Positions 19,097 to 27,610 of a DNA stretch of 64,000 nucleotides are shown here, in pieces (position 1 is the stretch's first letter; every line of letters begins with the position of its first letter). The position numbers and the translations under genes were made by a program. This stretch comes from Flavobacteriales bacterium UBA4466 (GTDB lineage: Bacteria > Bacteroidota > Bacteroidia > Flavobacteriales_D > Crocinitomicaceae). The DNA is taken from positions 194,501 to 258,500 of the forward strand of contig CAJJBE010000002.1 of the NCBI GenBank assembly GCA_905182335.1, given 5' to 3'. The notes beneath the pieces were generated by a model. The model worked only from the letters and a program-made list of their open reading frames with translations, ran no database searches and had not been told where the DNA came from.

Positions 19097-20536
19097 TTAG
19101 ACTTTTTTACACTCCCATTCAGGGAAGTTTTCACGAATAAATTGATTTAATGCTTTTTCAGAATCTGTATATTTATTTGATTGAATTTTGTTCAAATCGT
19201 CTTCTCTACGGCTCACACCTAAAATCATTCCTGCTCCAACTGTATTGTTTGTTATTCGGTCCACAACAATAAAAGAACCGGTAAAACGATTTGTGGTATA
19301 GGCATCTGCTGCAATGGGTTGATTGAGTAACATTTTACACGAGGCAATATCATTTACACCTAATGAATGAACTTGTTTTCTTTTAAAAGTATTAACATCC
19401 ACTTTATAATTGATATGTTCAAATGAACCAGAAACAACAGCCGTTCCTCTTTTAATATCATAATTTTGATTCAATTCCATTGAATTTTCATCCATCCAGA
19501 CGAGCATTACTTTTAACGAATTTGAAACTCTCGGTACGCTTTTCGAATGTACTATCATGTCGCCACGAGAGATGTCAATTTCATCTTCAGTAGTTAACGT
19601 CACAGCCATTGGTGCATAAGCATTTTCACATGTTACACTGAAATCCCCTTCTGTAATATCTCCAGCGTTAATGATACTCTTTACCTTTGTTGTCTTTCCA
19701 GAGGGAAGTATAGTAATTTCATCTCCCACGGCAACTGCACCAGCTACGATTGTACCGCAGAATCCTCTAAAATAAAGGTTTGGCCTATTAACATATTGAA
19801 CAGGAAATCTAAAGTCTTCTGCTTTTTGTTCTTTGGAAATATCCATAGAATCTAGAAGACTTAATAATGTTTTTCCTTTATACCAAGGTGTTTTCTCACT
19901 TTCATTAACAATGTTGTCTCCATCAAGGGCAGAAACAGGAATGTAATATGTATTCTTAATACCTAATTCGGTAGCTAGTTCTGTGTAGGTTTTTGAGGTT
20001 TCATCAAAAACATTTTGACTAAAATCTACAAGGTCCATCTTATTAATTGCAACAACAACATGCTCTATCCCCAAAAGACTTACTATAAAACTATGTCTCT
20101 TTGTTTGCGTAAGGATTCCTTTTCGAGCATCAATAAGAATTATAGCAACATCGGCTGTAGAAGCTCCTGTAACCATATTCCTTGTGTATTGTTCATGTCC
20201 AGGTGTATCCGCTATAATGAATTTTCGCTTTTCGGTTGCGAAGAAACGGTATGCAACATCTATAGTTATTCCTTGTTCTCTTTCACTTTGCAATCCATCA
20301 ACGAGCAAAGCCATGTCAATTTTGTCTCCCGTTGTACCGTATTTTTTACTTTCACCTTCTACAGCTGCCAATTGATCATCAAAAACCATTTTTGCATCAT
20401 ACAACATTCGACCAATAAGTGTACTTTTACCGTCATCAACCGAGCCACATGTTAAGAAACGAAGCATATCTTTGTTCTCGTGCTCTTTAAGATATCCTTC
20501 GATATCTTTTGCTATTTTTTTATTTGCATTTTCCAT
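19097..20536 (-). CDS. cysN: Sulfate adenylyltransferase GTPase subunit
   Basis: With CysD this GTPase drives formation of APS from sulfate and ATP. The GTPase domain has CGSVDDGKSTLIGRML, ADTPGHEQYTRNM and AINKMDLVDF. EF-Tu-like beta-barrel domains follow (FPVQYVNRPNLYFRGF). I chose the ATG at 20536 (479 residues), which starts MENANKKIAKDIEGYL one base after the cysD stop. An in-frame start at 20608 would lie inside cysD and add 24 non-family residues. It carries no fused APS kinase domain, since cysC is separate. Confidence 0.95.
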   Translation of the reverse strand: MENANKKIAKDIEGYLKEHENKDMLRFLTCGSVDDGKSTLIGRMLYDAKMVFDDQLAAVEGESKKYGTTGDKIDMALLVDGLQSEREQGITIDVAYRFFATEKRKFIIADTPGHEQYTRNMVTGASTADVAIILIDARKGILTQTKRHSFIVSLLGIEHVVVAINKMDLVDFSQNVFDETSKTYTELATELGIKNTYYIPVSALDGDNIVNESEKTPWYKGKTLLSLLDSMDISKEQKAEDFRFPVQYVNRPNLYFRGFCGTIVAGAVAVGDEITILPSGKTTKVKSIINAGDITEGDFSVTCENAYAPMAVTLTTEDEIDISRGDMIVHSKSVPRVSNSLKVMLVWMDENSMELNQNYDIKRGTAVVSGSFEHINYKVDVNTFKRKQVHSLGVNDIASCKMLLNQPIAADAYTTNRFTGSFIVVDRITNNTVGAGMILGVSRREDDLNKIQSNKYTDSEKALNQFIRENFPEWECKKV

Positions 20537-20537
20537 A

Positions 20538-21449
20538 TTAAAAATATCCTTCAATTTTCTTTTGTTCCATGGCCCCTTCCTGATCTTTATCAATAATCCG
20601 ACCTTCACGTTCCGAACTGGTAGAAAGTAACATTTCTTTAATTATTTCTGGTAAAGTTGTAGCAGTTGAGTTAATTGCACCTGTTAATGGATAACAGCCT
20701 AAAGTTCTGAAACGAACCATTTCTTTCTTAGCTGTTTTCCTTAATTCTTCAGGCATACGTTCATCATCAACTAAAATTTTAGTTCCTTCATACTCTACGA
20801 CTTCTCTTTCTTTTGAAAAGTAAAGTGAAGGGATTGGAATATTTTCTAAATAAATGTATTGCCAAATATCCAATTCTGTCCAATTCGAAATAGGAAATAT
20901 ACGTACACTTTCACCTTTTTGAATTGCTGTATTATAAATGTTCCAAAGCTCTGGGCGTTGATTTTTTGGATCCCATCTATGATTTTTATCTCGAAATGAA
21001 AAAATGCGTTCTTTTGCTCTAGATTTTTCTTCATCTCTTCTTGCACCCCCAATAACAGCATCATAGCCTCCTGCATTTAATGCCTGCTTCAATCCTTGTG
21101 TTTTCATTATGTCTGTGTGTACTTTTGACCCATGCTTAAAAGGAGACATACCCATCGCTATTCCTTTGGGGTTAGAGTGCACCACCAAGTCAAAGCCCAA
21201 ATCAATCGCTCGTTGGTCTCTAAATGTTATCATCTCCTGAAACTTCCATGTAGTATCAACGTGTAACATTGGAAATGGAGGTTTAGAAGGGGCAAAAGCC
21301 TTTAATGCCAAATGGAGCATCACAGAAGAATCCTTCCCTACAGAATACATCATAACAGGATTGGTGAATTCTGCAGCAACTTCTCTTAGAATATGGATTG
21401 ATTCTGCTTCGAGTTGTTTTAAATGTGTTAATCGCTCTTTTGAAATCAT
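20538..21449 (-). CDS. cysD: Sulfate adenylyltransferase small (catalytic) subunit
   Basis: This 303-residue PP-loop enzyme adenylylates sulfate to APS together with CysN. The PP-loop motif is [18 protein letters not shown] (residues about 35-52). [12 protein letters not shown] and [20 protein letters not shown] follow, and [13 protein letters not shown] near the C-terminus is characteristic of CysD rather than PAPS reductase. It leads the cysDN-cysC-cysQ set and lies 13 bp after the isomerase gene, so the whole set is probably driven from the promoter at 22577. Confidence 0.96.
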   Translation of the reverse strand: MISKERLTHLKQLEAESIHILREVAAEFTNPVMMYSVGKDSSVMLHLALKAFAPSKPPFPMLHVDTTWKFQEMITFRDQRAIDLGFDLVVHSNPKGIAMGMSPFKHGSKVHTDIMKTQGLKQALNAGGYDAVIGGARRDEEKSRAKERIFSFRDKNHRWDPKNQRPELWNIYNTAIQKGESVRIFPISNWTELDIWQYIYLENIPIPSLYFSKEREVVEYEGTKILVDDERMPEELRKTAKKEMVRFRTLGCYPLTGAINSTATTLPEIIKEMLLSTSSEREGRIIDKDQEGAMEQKKIEGYF

Positions 21450-21462
21450 TTTTTAAGGTTAA

Positions 21463-22512
21463 TTAGTTCTTTAAAGAAGATTTTAGGTTATCAATTACAC
21501 CAATATATACTGAATCGACATTATTTAGTTCTGCCAAATACAAAGATGCCCAATCGATTATGTTGATTAAATACAAGGAACGCACAAGCATCGTATCTCC
21601 TTTTGCATATAATGACATAATATAATTTGTTTTGGACTCGATTGTTTCAATTGAAAAAGCTAATCTTTTTTTATTTTTTGGATGCCAATCATTAGTATCT
21701 AAAAATAACACAGCATATCGATCCACTCCGCCGTACCAACCCACTAATTCATTGTGATTCATTTCTGGAATTACATGTGTGTTACAGAGGATTTTACTAT
21801 TCTCATTAAATTGTTGCCTTGCTCTGATTGCAACAGCTTCATCTTTTGATTCACTGTATATTATTAATTCTTTTCCATTTATAAAATCAGCTACTTGTTT
21901 TGCTTCTGCATGAATTCCATTCTTATTGGAAAGAATCAATTCTTTAGCTAAAGAAAACTCAGTTAACTTTTCTTTCTTTATTAAGTTCAGTTCTCCAAAA
22001 ATGCGAGTTAACTGTACAATTGAAAAAGCCAATGTTGTTCGAGGAGGCTTACCTCCAGGCACGACAATACAATCGTAATCCCACTTCTTACAAAAAGAGT
22101 GTAATTTACCTCCAGAGCAAACGGCCACAATCGCAGCGCCTCTATTATGAGCATCTAAAGTAGCAGACAAAGTCTCTTCCGTATTACCTGAATTAGATGA
22201 AGCAATTATTAAAGTTTTATCGTTTACATAACTTGGTAAGGTATAATCCTGACAAAAATTGATCGGAATATTGATTTCATCAGCTATCCATGAGGATACT
22301 AGTTTGCCACCAATACCAGAGCCACCCATTCCACAAATAACTACATTGCTAAATGCAGAGTAGCTCTTTTTTAAAGGACTTTGATTTACAATTTCAATCG
22401 CTTCCGTTAAATTATCTGGAAATGCGTCAATGAGTTCTCTCATGTACTGATTATTCCTTTTAACCTCAATCATAATTTTGCTGTAGTCTTTTTCGTTAAA
22501 CTTACTTATCAT
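21463..22512 (-). CDS. Bifunctional phosphoglucose/phosphomannose isomerase (SIS domain)
   Basis: This 349-residue protein belongs to the small PGI/PMI family that interconverts glucose-6-P, fructose-6-P and mannose-6-P. Two SIS domains are visible. The first has VICGMGGSGIGGKLVSSW and LIIASSNSGNTEETLSA. The C-terminal part carries EMNHNELVGW, a family hallmark with the catalytic Glu/His. An alternative start at residue 14 (MIEVKRNNQ) is possible. It is the first gene of the long minus-strand run and has a strong promoter match upstream. Supplying hexose phosphates for sugar nucleotides would fit the context. Confidence 0.9.
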   Translation of the reverse strand: MISKFNEKDYSKIMIEVKRNNQYMRELIDAFPDNLTEAIEIVNQSPLKKSYSAFSNVVICGMGGSGIGGKLVSSWIADEINIPINFCQDYTLPSYVNDKTLIIASSNSGNTEETLSATLDAHNRGAAIVAVCSGGKLHSFCKKWDYDCIVVPGGKPPRTTLAFSIVQLTRIFGELNLIKKEKLTEFSLAKELILSNKNGIHAEAKQVADFINGKELIIYSESKDEAVAIRARQQFNENSKILCNTHVIPEMNHNELVGWYGGVDRYAVLFLDTNDWHPKNKKRLAFSIETIESKTNYIMSLYAKGDTMLVRSLYLINIIDWASLYLAELNNVDSVYIGVIDNLKSSLKN

Positions 22513-22549
22513 ATAAATTTCAAAAGAAAATTAATTGAGAAGTTGTAGA

Positions 22550-22577
22550 CAAATATAATTAATGTTTAATTATACAA
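22550..22577 (-). promoter_or_regulatory. Predicted promoter of the PGI/PMI-cysDNC operon
   Basis: On the minus strand TTG (22577-22575), 17 bases, then TATATTTG (22557-22550) exactly match the Bacteroidota consensus in both boxes and spacing. It lies 38 bases before the ATG at 22512. This is the best promoter match in the window. Confidence 0.65.
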
Positions 22578-22636
22578 TATGTATATATAAATATTATTCC
22601 CCGATTATCAGTGATATTATCAATTAGAGATATGAT

Positions 22637-22666
22637 TTGTTATATTATTTAATTAATTTAGATTTC
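22637..22666 (+). promoter_or_regulatory. Predicted promoter of the OmpA/TSP3 gene
   Basis: TTG (22637-22639), 19 bases, then TAGATTTC (22659-22666) match seven of the eight -7 consensus bases. It lies 26 bases before the ATG at 22693. Confidence 0.45.
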
Positions 22667-22692
22667 AATAATAATTGATAATACGAGTTAAT

Positions 22693-24564
22693 ATGAGGGT
22701 TGTTTTAATAGTTTTTTTGAGTGTTTTAATGTTTGCTGCAACAGCACAGACATTAGACACAACAAGACAAACAGAAATAAATGATTACAATAAATGGTCT
22801 GTAGGGCTTGTTTTTGGTGGGCATGATGGTATGTCTCCTGTCAAAAATATTAATACCAACACACAAGCGTTGGGGGAGAATAATGATACAGATATTGCTT
22901 TTAGATTGGGGCATTTTGGCGCAGAGGGTAGGTATATGTTCAATAATAGATTTGGAATCAAATTAGATATAGGATATGACTTAATGACCTTTACTAGTAT
23001 AGGGGTCAAAACCAATTATTGGCGAACATCAATTCAGGGTGTTGTAAATCTCAGAGACCTATTACGTTTCGACACTTTCACAGATCGTTTTGGCTTGCTC
23101 TTTCATGGTGGCGCAGGGCTTTCTCACTTATGGTTAAATAGAAATAATCAAGGAGAATCTTCTTCTAATGATAACATTTCGGTAACCAATGCCGATGACA
23201 TGATAAATTACGTATTAGGAATTACTCCTCAAATTAAATTATCTAAACGATTTTCTATTAATAGTGATCTGTCATTTATCTGCCATACTCGTCAAACTAG
23301 GAGCTGGGACATGTCAAGTTATGCTGACGATAAGCTTATTCATGGTATAATTAATGGTTATTTTTTCAATTTCTCTATTGGTGCTTCTTATTATTTTGGT
23401 AAAAAGAAAGAACATGCAGATAAGAAAGAACATGCAGATTGGACTCCAACTATTTATGGTTCAGTATCTGATAACTCTGCTATAATCTCTCATGTTACCC
23501 AACTAGAAGCCCAATTAAAAGATCAGCTTCAAGATGACGATGGAGACGGAGTTTTAAATGTAATGGATGAAGAACCTAACACGCTTCCTGGATCTATTGT
23601 AAATTCTAAAGGTGTTGCATTAATTGATAGTGATGGAGATGGTATAGAAGATAGATTTGATGTTTGTCCTAATATAGCTGGATTGTTTTCCGAAAATGGA
23701 TGTCCCGAGATTATCAAGCAACTTCCTCTTGACACTGATAAAGATGGGATCCTAGATAAGGATGATAGGTGTCCATATATTTCTGGTCCTATAGAGAACA
23801 TAGGCTGCCCTTATCAGGATAGTGATGGTGACGGAGTTTTAGATAAAGATGACAACTGTCCAAGTGTAGTTGGTACAATTTCAAATGCTGGATGTCCCGA
23901 GATTATCAAGCAACTTCCTCTTGACACTGATAAAGATGGGATCCTAGATAAGGATGATAGGTGTCCATATATTTCTGGTCCTATAGAGAATATAGGCTGC
24001 CCTTATCAGGATAGTGATGGTGACGGAGTTTTAGATAAAGATGACAACTGTCCAAGTGTAGTTGGTACAATTTCAAATGCTGGATGTCCCGAGATTATTA
24101 AGGAACTTCCTCTTGACACTGATAAAGATGGGGTTTTAGATAAGGATGACAACTGTCCAAGTCTATTTGGTTCAATTAAAAATGCAGGTTGTCCAGAAAT
24201 TGATGAAGAAGTCCAGAAGGTTTTAAATTATGCTCTTAGAGGTGTGAAATTTCAGACTTCAAAATCTATTATTTTAACAAAATCCTATGTATTTTTAGAT
24301 AATATAATTAATATTTTGAATGATTACCCATCATATTTCCTTCAAATTGATGGGCATACTGATAATGTAGGGAATGACGAGTCTAATTTAAGACTATCAA
24401 AAGCTAGGGCAAAAGCTTGTTTTGATTACTTTGTTGCTAGGGGAGTAGCCTCATCAAGGTTATACTCTGCAGGCTATGGTGAGTCTAAACCTTCTTTCTC
24501 AAACGCTACTTCTGCAGGAAGAGCAGAAAATCGTAGAGTGGAGTTTAGAGTTGTTTTTGAGTAG
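22693..24564 (+). CDS. OmpA-family outer-membrane protein with thrombospondin type 3 repeats
   Basis: This 623-residue surface protein has four parts. A signal peptide ends VLMFAATAQ. A beta-barrel-like N-terminal domain spans about residues 20-240 and ends YYFGKKKEHA. A run of calcium-binding TSP3 repeats follows (DSDGDGVLDKDDNCP type). The C-terminus is an OmpA peptidoglycan-binding domain with LQIDGHTDNVGNDESN and LSKARAKACFDYF. I chose the ATG at 22693; a TTG at 22675 would only lengthen the signal. The repeats include two almost identical 64-residue units, a recent duplication. The protein probably links peptidoglycan to the outer membrane. A strong terminator follows. Confidence 0.92.
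   Translation: MRVVLIVFLSVLMFAATAQTLDTTRQTEINDYNKWSVGLVFGGHDGMSPVKNINTNTQALGENNDTDIAFRLGHFGAEGRYMFNNRFGIKLDIGYDLMTFTSIGVKTNYWRTSIQGVVNLRDLLRFDTFTDRFGLLFHGGAGLSHLWLNRNNQGESSSNDNISVTNADDMINYVLGITPQIKLSKRFSINSDLSFICHTRQTRSWDMSSYADDKLIHGIINGYFFNFSIGASYYFGKKKEHADKKEHADWTPTIYGSVSDNSAIISHVTQLEAQLKDQLQDDDGDGVLNVMDEEPNTLPGSIVNSKGVALIDSDGDGIEDRFDVCPNIAGLFSENGCPEIIKQLPLDTDKDGILDKDDRCPYISGPIENIGCPYQDSDGDGVLDKDDNCPSVVGTISNAGCPEIIKQLPLDTDKDGILDKDDRCPYISGPIENIGCPYQDSDGDGVLDKDDNCPSVVGTISNAGCPEIIKELPLDTDKDGVLDKDDNCPSLFGSIKNAGCPEIDEEVQKVLNYALRGVKFQTSKSIILTKSYVFLDNIINILNDYPSYFLQIDGHTDNVGNDESNLRLSKARAKACFDYFVARGVASSRLYSAGYGESKPSFSNATSAGRAENRRVEFRVVFE
23701..24084 (+). repeat. Two near-identical 192-bp tandem units within the OmpA/TSP3 gene
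   Basis: Units 23701-23892 and 23893-24084 appear to differ by about one synonymous base (AAC versus AAT). Each encodes two Asp-rich TSP3-type motifs with two Cys-Pro sites. A partial, diverged third unit begins at 24085. The near-identity indicates recent duplication or gene conversion. Confidence 0.93.
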
Positions 24565-24583
24565 TATATGTTTTTATATTGAG

Positions 24584-24611
24584 GGGCTTAAGTGAAGCTT
24601 AAGCCCTTTTT
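24584..24611 (+). terminator. Rho-independent terminator after the OmpA/TSP3 gene
   Basis: A perfect 9-bp stem (GGGCTTAAG, loop TGAAG, CTTAAGCCC) is followed by five T, about 20 bases after the stop codon. Confidence 0.88.
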
Positions 24612-24747
24612 GTTATTCTAACAATTGGTACTGTTTTAAATAAGCACACCTTATCCTGATTTCCAGCCTTCTCATTAGAGGTTTCATGTTTTCACACCCC
24701 CTTTCTTTAGGTTTATTGAAAACCGCTTATTGATAAAACTCAAATTT

Positions 24748-25221
24748 TCACTCATGATGATAAGGCTCTCCCTTTAAAATCGTGAATCCGCGGTAGATTT
24801 GCTCTAGGAAAAATAAACGCACCATTTGGTGTGAGAATGTCATTTTCGATAAACTCATTTTGTCATTTGATTTGTCGTATATTTCATCTGAAAAACCGTA
24901 AGCACCGCCAATTATAAATACCAAACCTCTCCCGCCAGAATTGAATTTTTTCTGTAGGTACTTACTGAAATCAACCGACCCGTATTGATTGCCACGTTCA
25001 TCAAGGAGAACAATAATTTCTCCTGGCTTAATTTGATTCAATATGAGTTGTCCTTCTTGCTGCTTGATTTGATTTTTACTTAGCTTCTTAACATTTTTTA
25101 ATTCAGGGATTTCTATTTTTTCAATAGAGGCATAATGCCCGAGTCGCTTTAGATATTCTTGCTCTCCTTCCTTTAAAAATGTCTTGATCGTTTTGCCAAC
25201 ACAAATTAACTTAACTTTCAT
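24748..25221 (-). CDS. rlmH: 23S rRNA (pseudouridine-1915 N3)-methyltransferase
   Basis: This SPOUT-class methyltransferase modifies pseudouridine 1915 in helix 69 of 23S rRNA. The protein is 157 residues, the standard size. It begins MKVKLICVGKT and has the family signature IIVLLDERGNQYGSVDFS, the knot motif FIIGGAYGFSDEIYD, and the C-terminal RLFFLEQIYRGFTILKGEPYHHE-type end. It is divergent from the DUF4783 gene across a 98-bp spacer. Confidence 0.97.
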   Translation of the reverse strand: MKVKLICVGKTIKTFLKEGEQEYLKRLGHYASIEKIEIPELKNVKKLSKNQIKQQEGQLILNQIKPGEIIVLLDERGNQYGSVDFSKYLQKKFNSGGRGLVFIIGGAYGFSDEIYDKSNDKMSLSKMTFSHQMVRLFFLEQIYRGFTILKGEPYHHE

Positions 25222-25282
25222 GTGGCAAAGATAGTAGAAATTGGTTGAAACTTCTTTGAATAGCGGGTTGTTTTTTCGGTAC

Positions 25283-25290
25283 TATGTTTG
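25283..25290 (+). promoter_or_regulatory. Predicted -7 element upstream of the DUF4783/nadC pair
   Basis: TATGTTTG is an exact TAnnTTTG match, 30 bases before the ATG at 25320. No TTG is seen at the usual spacing, so support is limited. Confidence 0.35.
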
Positions 25291-25319
25291 TATATTGCTA
25301 AACGATAACAAAACAAAAT

Positions 25320-25703
25320 ATGAGTTTATTATTTACATTTCTGACATCAATTATAGTGTCTTTAAGCGTAACAACTGATGTGCCTTATTTAGAAATTGAA
25401 AAAGCATTTGAATTAAATGATGCACAAGCAATCTCCATGATGGGTAAGAGCAAAGTACTTATAAATGTACTGGGTAAAGAAGGTGTTTACAGTCAGCCTC
25501 AGGCAAGTTTAGTGTTAAAGTATTTTTTTAAGCGCAAACCAGGCTCAAGCTTTGGCTTCTTTTTTAAAGGACAAGAGTCTTCTGATGGTTCCTTTGCAAT
25601 TGGTAATTATCAAAGTCAAAGTGGTGAATTCAGAGTAACTATTCACTTCAAGAAAATAAACGACGATTTCAAAATCGAAAGCCTTACCATCGAGGCCTCT
25701 TAA
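25320..25703 (+). CDS. DUF4783 family secreted or periplasmic protein
   Basis: This 127-residue protein begins with a hydrophobic signal-like segment (LLFTFLTSIIVSLSV). It then has a small alpha+beta domain with GKSKVLINVLGKEGVYSQPQA, KYFFKRKPGSSF and YQSQSGEFRV, which I recognise as DUF4783, a family found mainly in Bacteroidota next to nadC. The fold resembles NTF2-like cystatin domains. Its function is unknown. It lies 45 bp upstream of nadC and is probably cotranscribed with it. Confidence 0.85.
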   Translation: MSLLFTFLTSIIVSLSVTTDVPYLEIEKAFELNDAQAISMMGKSKVLINVLGKEGVYSQPQASLVLKYFFKRKPGSSFGFFFKGQESSDGSFAIGNYQSQSGEFRVTIHFKKINDDFKIESLTIEAS

Positions 25704-25748
25704 ACACTTCAACGAAGTCGCTTTTTTACAACAACTTATTTCACTAAA

Positions 25749-26585
25749 ATGATTGACGAAATTATTCAAAATGCCCTCCGTGAAGATCTCGGTGATGGTG
25801 ATCACTCAACCTTATCTTGTGTTCCTGAAAATGCTACTGGTGTTGCTAAATTATTAGTGAAAGGTGAAGGAATAATGGCTGGAATAGAATTGGCAAAACG
25901 AATTTTTGAATTGTATGATCCAGCCCTAAATGTTACAGCTTTTATAAATGATGGTGATCCTATTCAATATGGTGATATTGCGTTTGAAGTGAAAGGAAGT
26001 TCTAGGTCAATATTGAGTACAGAAAGATTGGTTTTGAATTTCATGCAACGCATGAGTGGTATTGCTACGCAAACGAGTAAAATTGTTAAGCTTATTGAAG
26101 GAACAGATGTTAAGTTGTTAGACACACGTAAAACTACTCCAGGCATTCGTTATATAGAGAAATGGGCTGTTAGAATAGGTGGAGGGTATAATCACAGATT
26201 TGCATTGTATGATATGATTATGCTGAAGGATAATCATGTTGATTATGCAGGTGGAGTTAAGCCCGCCATTGAACGCGCAAATGCATATTTGAAAGAAACA
26301 GGACGCGGCTTGAAAATTGAAATCGAAGTACGTAATGAAATTGAATTAGCTGAAGTTATTGCGCTTGGAAACGTTGATCGAATTATGTTGGATAATTTCA
26401 CACCAGAGAAAATTGTTGCGGTGTTAAAAACAGTTCCAGATCATTTTGAAGTTGAGGCTTCAGGTGGAATAACGATTGATACGATTCGTTCATATGCTGA
26501 GACAGGTGTGGATTTTATATCTGTCGGATCGTTAACACATAGCTTTGTTAGCTTGGATATGTCGCTGAAAGCAAAGTTTAATTAA
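25749..26585 (+). CDS. nadC: Nicotinate-nucleotide pyrophosphorylase (carboxylating)
   Basis: This enzyme converts quinolinate and PRPP to nicotinate mononucleotide in de novo NAD synthesis. The 278-residue protein has the expected EDLGDGDHST near the N-terminus, RLVLNFMQRMSGIAT, LLDTRKTTPGIRYIEKWAV, and the C-terminal barrel segments IEVRNEIELAE, VEASGGIT and VDFISVGSLTHS. It is the usual partner of the DUF4783 gene. Confidence 0.97.
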   Translation: MIDEIIQNALREDLGDGDHSTLSCVPENATGVAKLLVKGEGIMAGIELAKRIFELYDPALNVTAFINDGDPIQYGDIAFEVKGSSRSILSTERLVLNFMQRMSGIATQTSKIVKLIEGTDVKLLDTRKTTPGIRYIEKWAVRIGGGYNHRFALYDMIMLKDNHVDYAGGVKPAIERANAYLKETGRGLKIEIEVRNEIELAEVIALGNVDRIMLDNFTPEKIVAVLKTVPDHFEVEASGGITIDTIRSYAETGVDFISVGSLTHSFVSLDMSLKAKFN

Positions 26586-26596
26586 TCCAAAAACGA

Positions 26597-26746
26597 ATGG
26601 GAAGAGTTTTAAAAACACTTCCACGTCATTTGAAATTTACACCAGCAAATTCAGCTTTTTCAATTAAAAGATCTGAACCCTTTAGTTTCATTCGATTTGT
26701 CTGGGTCTATAAGAATACTAATTTGACTCATTTTAGATTGAATTAA
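26597..26746 (+). CDS. Possible small basic protein, 49 residues
   Basis: A short open frame begins MGRVLKTLPRHLKF 11 bases after the nadC stop and ends one base before the convergent phosphopantetheinyl transferase gene. It is basic and aromatic with no recognisable domain. The only support is an ATG-to-stop frame that fills the space between two genes. It could be chance. Confidence 0.25.
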   Translation: MGRVLKTLPRHLKFTPANSAFSIKRSEPFSFIRFVWVYKNTNLTHFRLN

Positions 26747-26747
26747 G

Positions 26748-27389
26748 TTAGATTTCCCTGTAGTGCTCAACAATTGCTTCTGTATTTATAGTTATTATAG
26801 TGTGGTTATGTTCGAATATATTCAATTTAACTGAAATGTCGTGGTCGCTATTAATTATTGTTCCTTCCCATAAGGTTTCTGAGGCTCGATTTATTAAAAG
26901 TTCTGATTTGAAATGGATCTTCTTTCTCCCCGCTAATTTATATAGCGCCTCTTTGGCAGACCAAACCTTACATAATTCAACAATGTTTTCCGTATCAAAT
27001 TGAATTTTTTCGTTTTCTGAAAGAAACTTATGCATAATTGATTTAACGCTCGGACGAATAGATTCTAGGTCCAGTCCAATCTTGTGTTTCGCGTTGATAG
27101 CTAGCCCAACCTCTTTTACTGAATGACTAATTGAAATAAATTCTTCGCCGTCTATATAAGGAGCTCCCTGAACGTCATAATGAATATGTTGAAGACCAAT
27201 TGTTCTATGACGTAATATACGTATAGCAATAAATTCACGTCTTCTCCGGATATGTTTAAATGAAAGTAGACGTTGTTTTTCAACATCGGTTAAATATTCT
27301 ATGTAATTCAACGGATCGAATTCAGTGTAAGAGCAAAGATGAATTTGTGTCCCGTGCAGAGTAAAATCCTTGAATATGAATTCATTCAT
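26748..27389 (-). CDS. 4'-phosphopantetheinyl transferase superfamily protein
   Basis: This enzyme is predicted to attach phosphopantetheine from CoA to a carrier-protein serine. The 213-residue length and the motifs KIGLDLESI (metal-binding Asp and Glu) and WSAKEALYKLAG are those of the Sfp/AcpT-like group. The segment YDVQGAPYIDGEEFISISHS precedes them. No carrier protein or synthase gene is adjacent, so the target is unknown. It may serve fatty-acid ACP. Confidence 0.9.
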   Translation of the reverse strand: MNEFIFKDFTLHGTQIHLCSYTEFDPLNYIEYLTDVEKQRLLSFKHIRRRREFIAIRILRHRTIGLQHIHYDVQGAPYIDGEEFISISHSVKEVGLAINAKHKIGLDLESIRPSVKSIMHKFLSENEKIQFDTENIVELCKVWSAKEALYKLAGRKKIHFKSELLINRASETLWEGTIINSDHDISVKLNIFEHNHTIITINTEAIVEHYREI

Positions 27390-27533
27390 AGTGACAATAA
27401 TACGAAAGAACTTTTTGATAGGTATTTATTCTATGTTTATAAATGATTTTAAATTGATTGAAAGGTGATTTTATGACGCATAATAATTCTCACTATATTT
27501 GTTAATGGTTATAGAATTTTATTTTATTAACAT

Positions 27534-27556
27534 ATCACTTTTCAAAGTGATTTTTT
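27534..27556 (+). promoter_or_regulatory. Inverted repeat upstream of the TonB-receptor operon
   Basis: A perfect 8-bp inverted repeat (ATCACTTT, 2-base spacer, AAAGTGAT) is followed by a T run and then TATATTTA, which matches seven of eight -7 bases at 27558-27565. It could be an operator overlapping the promoter of the 27611 gene, or a leader or terminator hairpin. It is 55 bases before the start codon. Confidence 0.4.
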
Positions 27557-27610
27557 CTATATTTACAAGCTTTATAAAAGCAACTAAGTTTAAATAAACA
27601 AATTGCACGT

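Noticed and set aside
20015..20455. 146-codon plus-strand frame inside cysN
   Set aside because: It is antisense to conserved GTPase motifs, has no domain, and is cysteine-rich only because of the reverse reading.
23529..24200. Tandem repeats in the OmpA/TSP3 gene as a possible CRISPR or satellite
   Set aside because: The units are in frame and encode calcium-binding TSP3 motifs, so they are a protein repeat.
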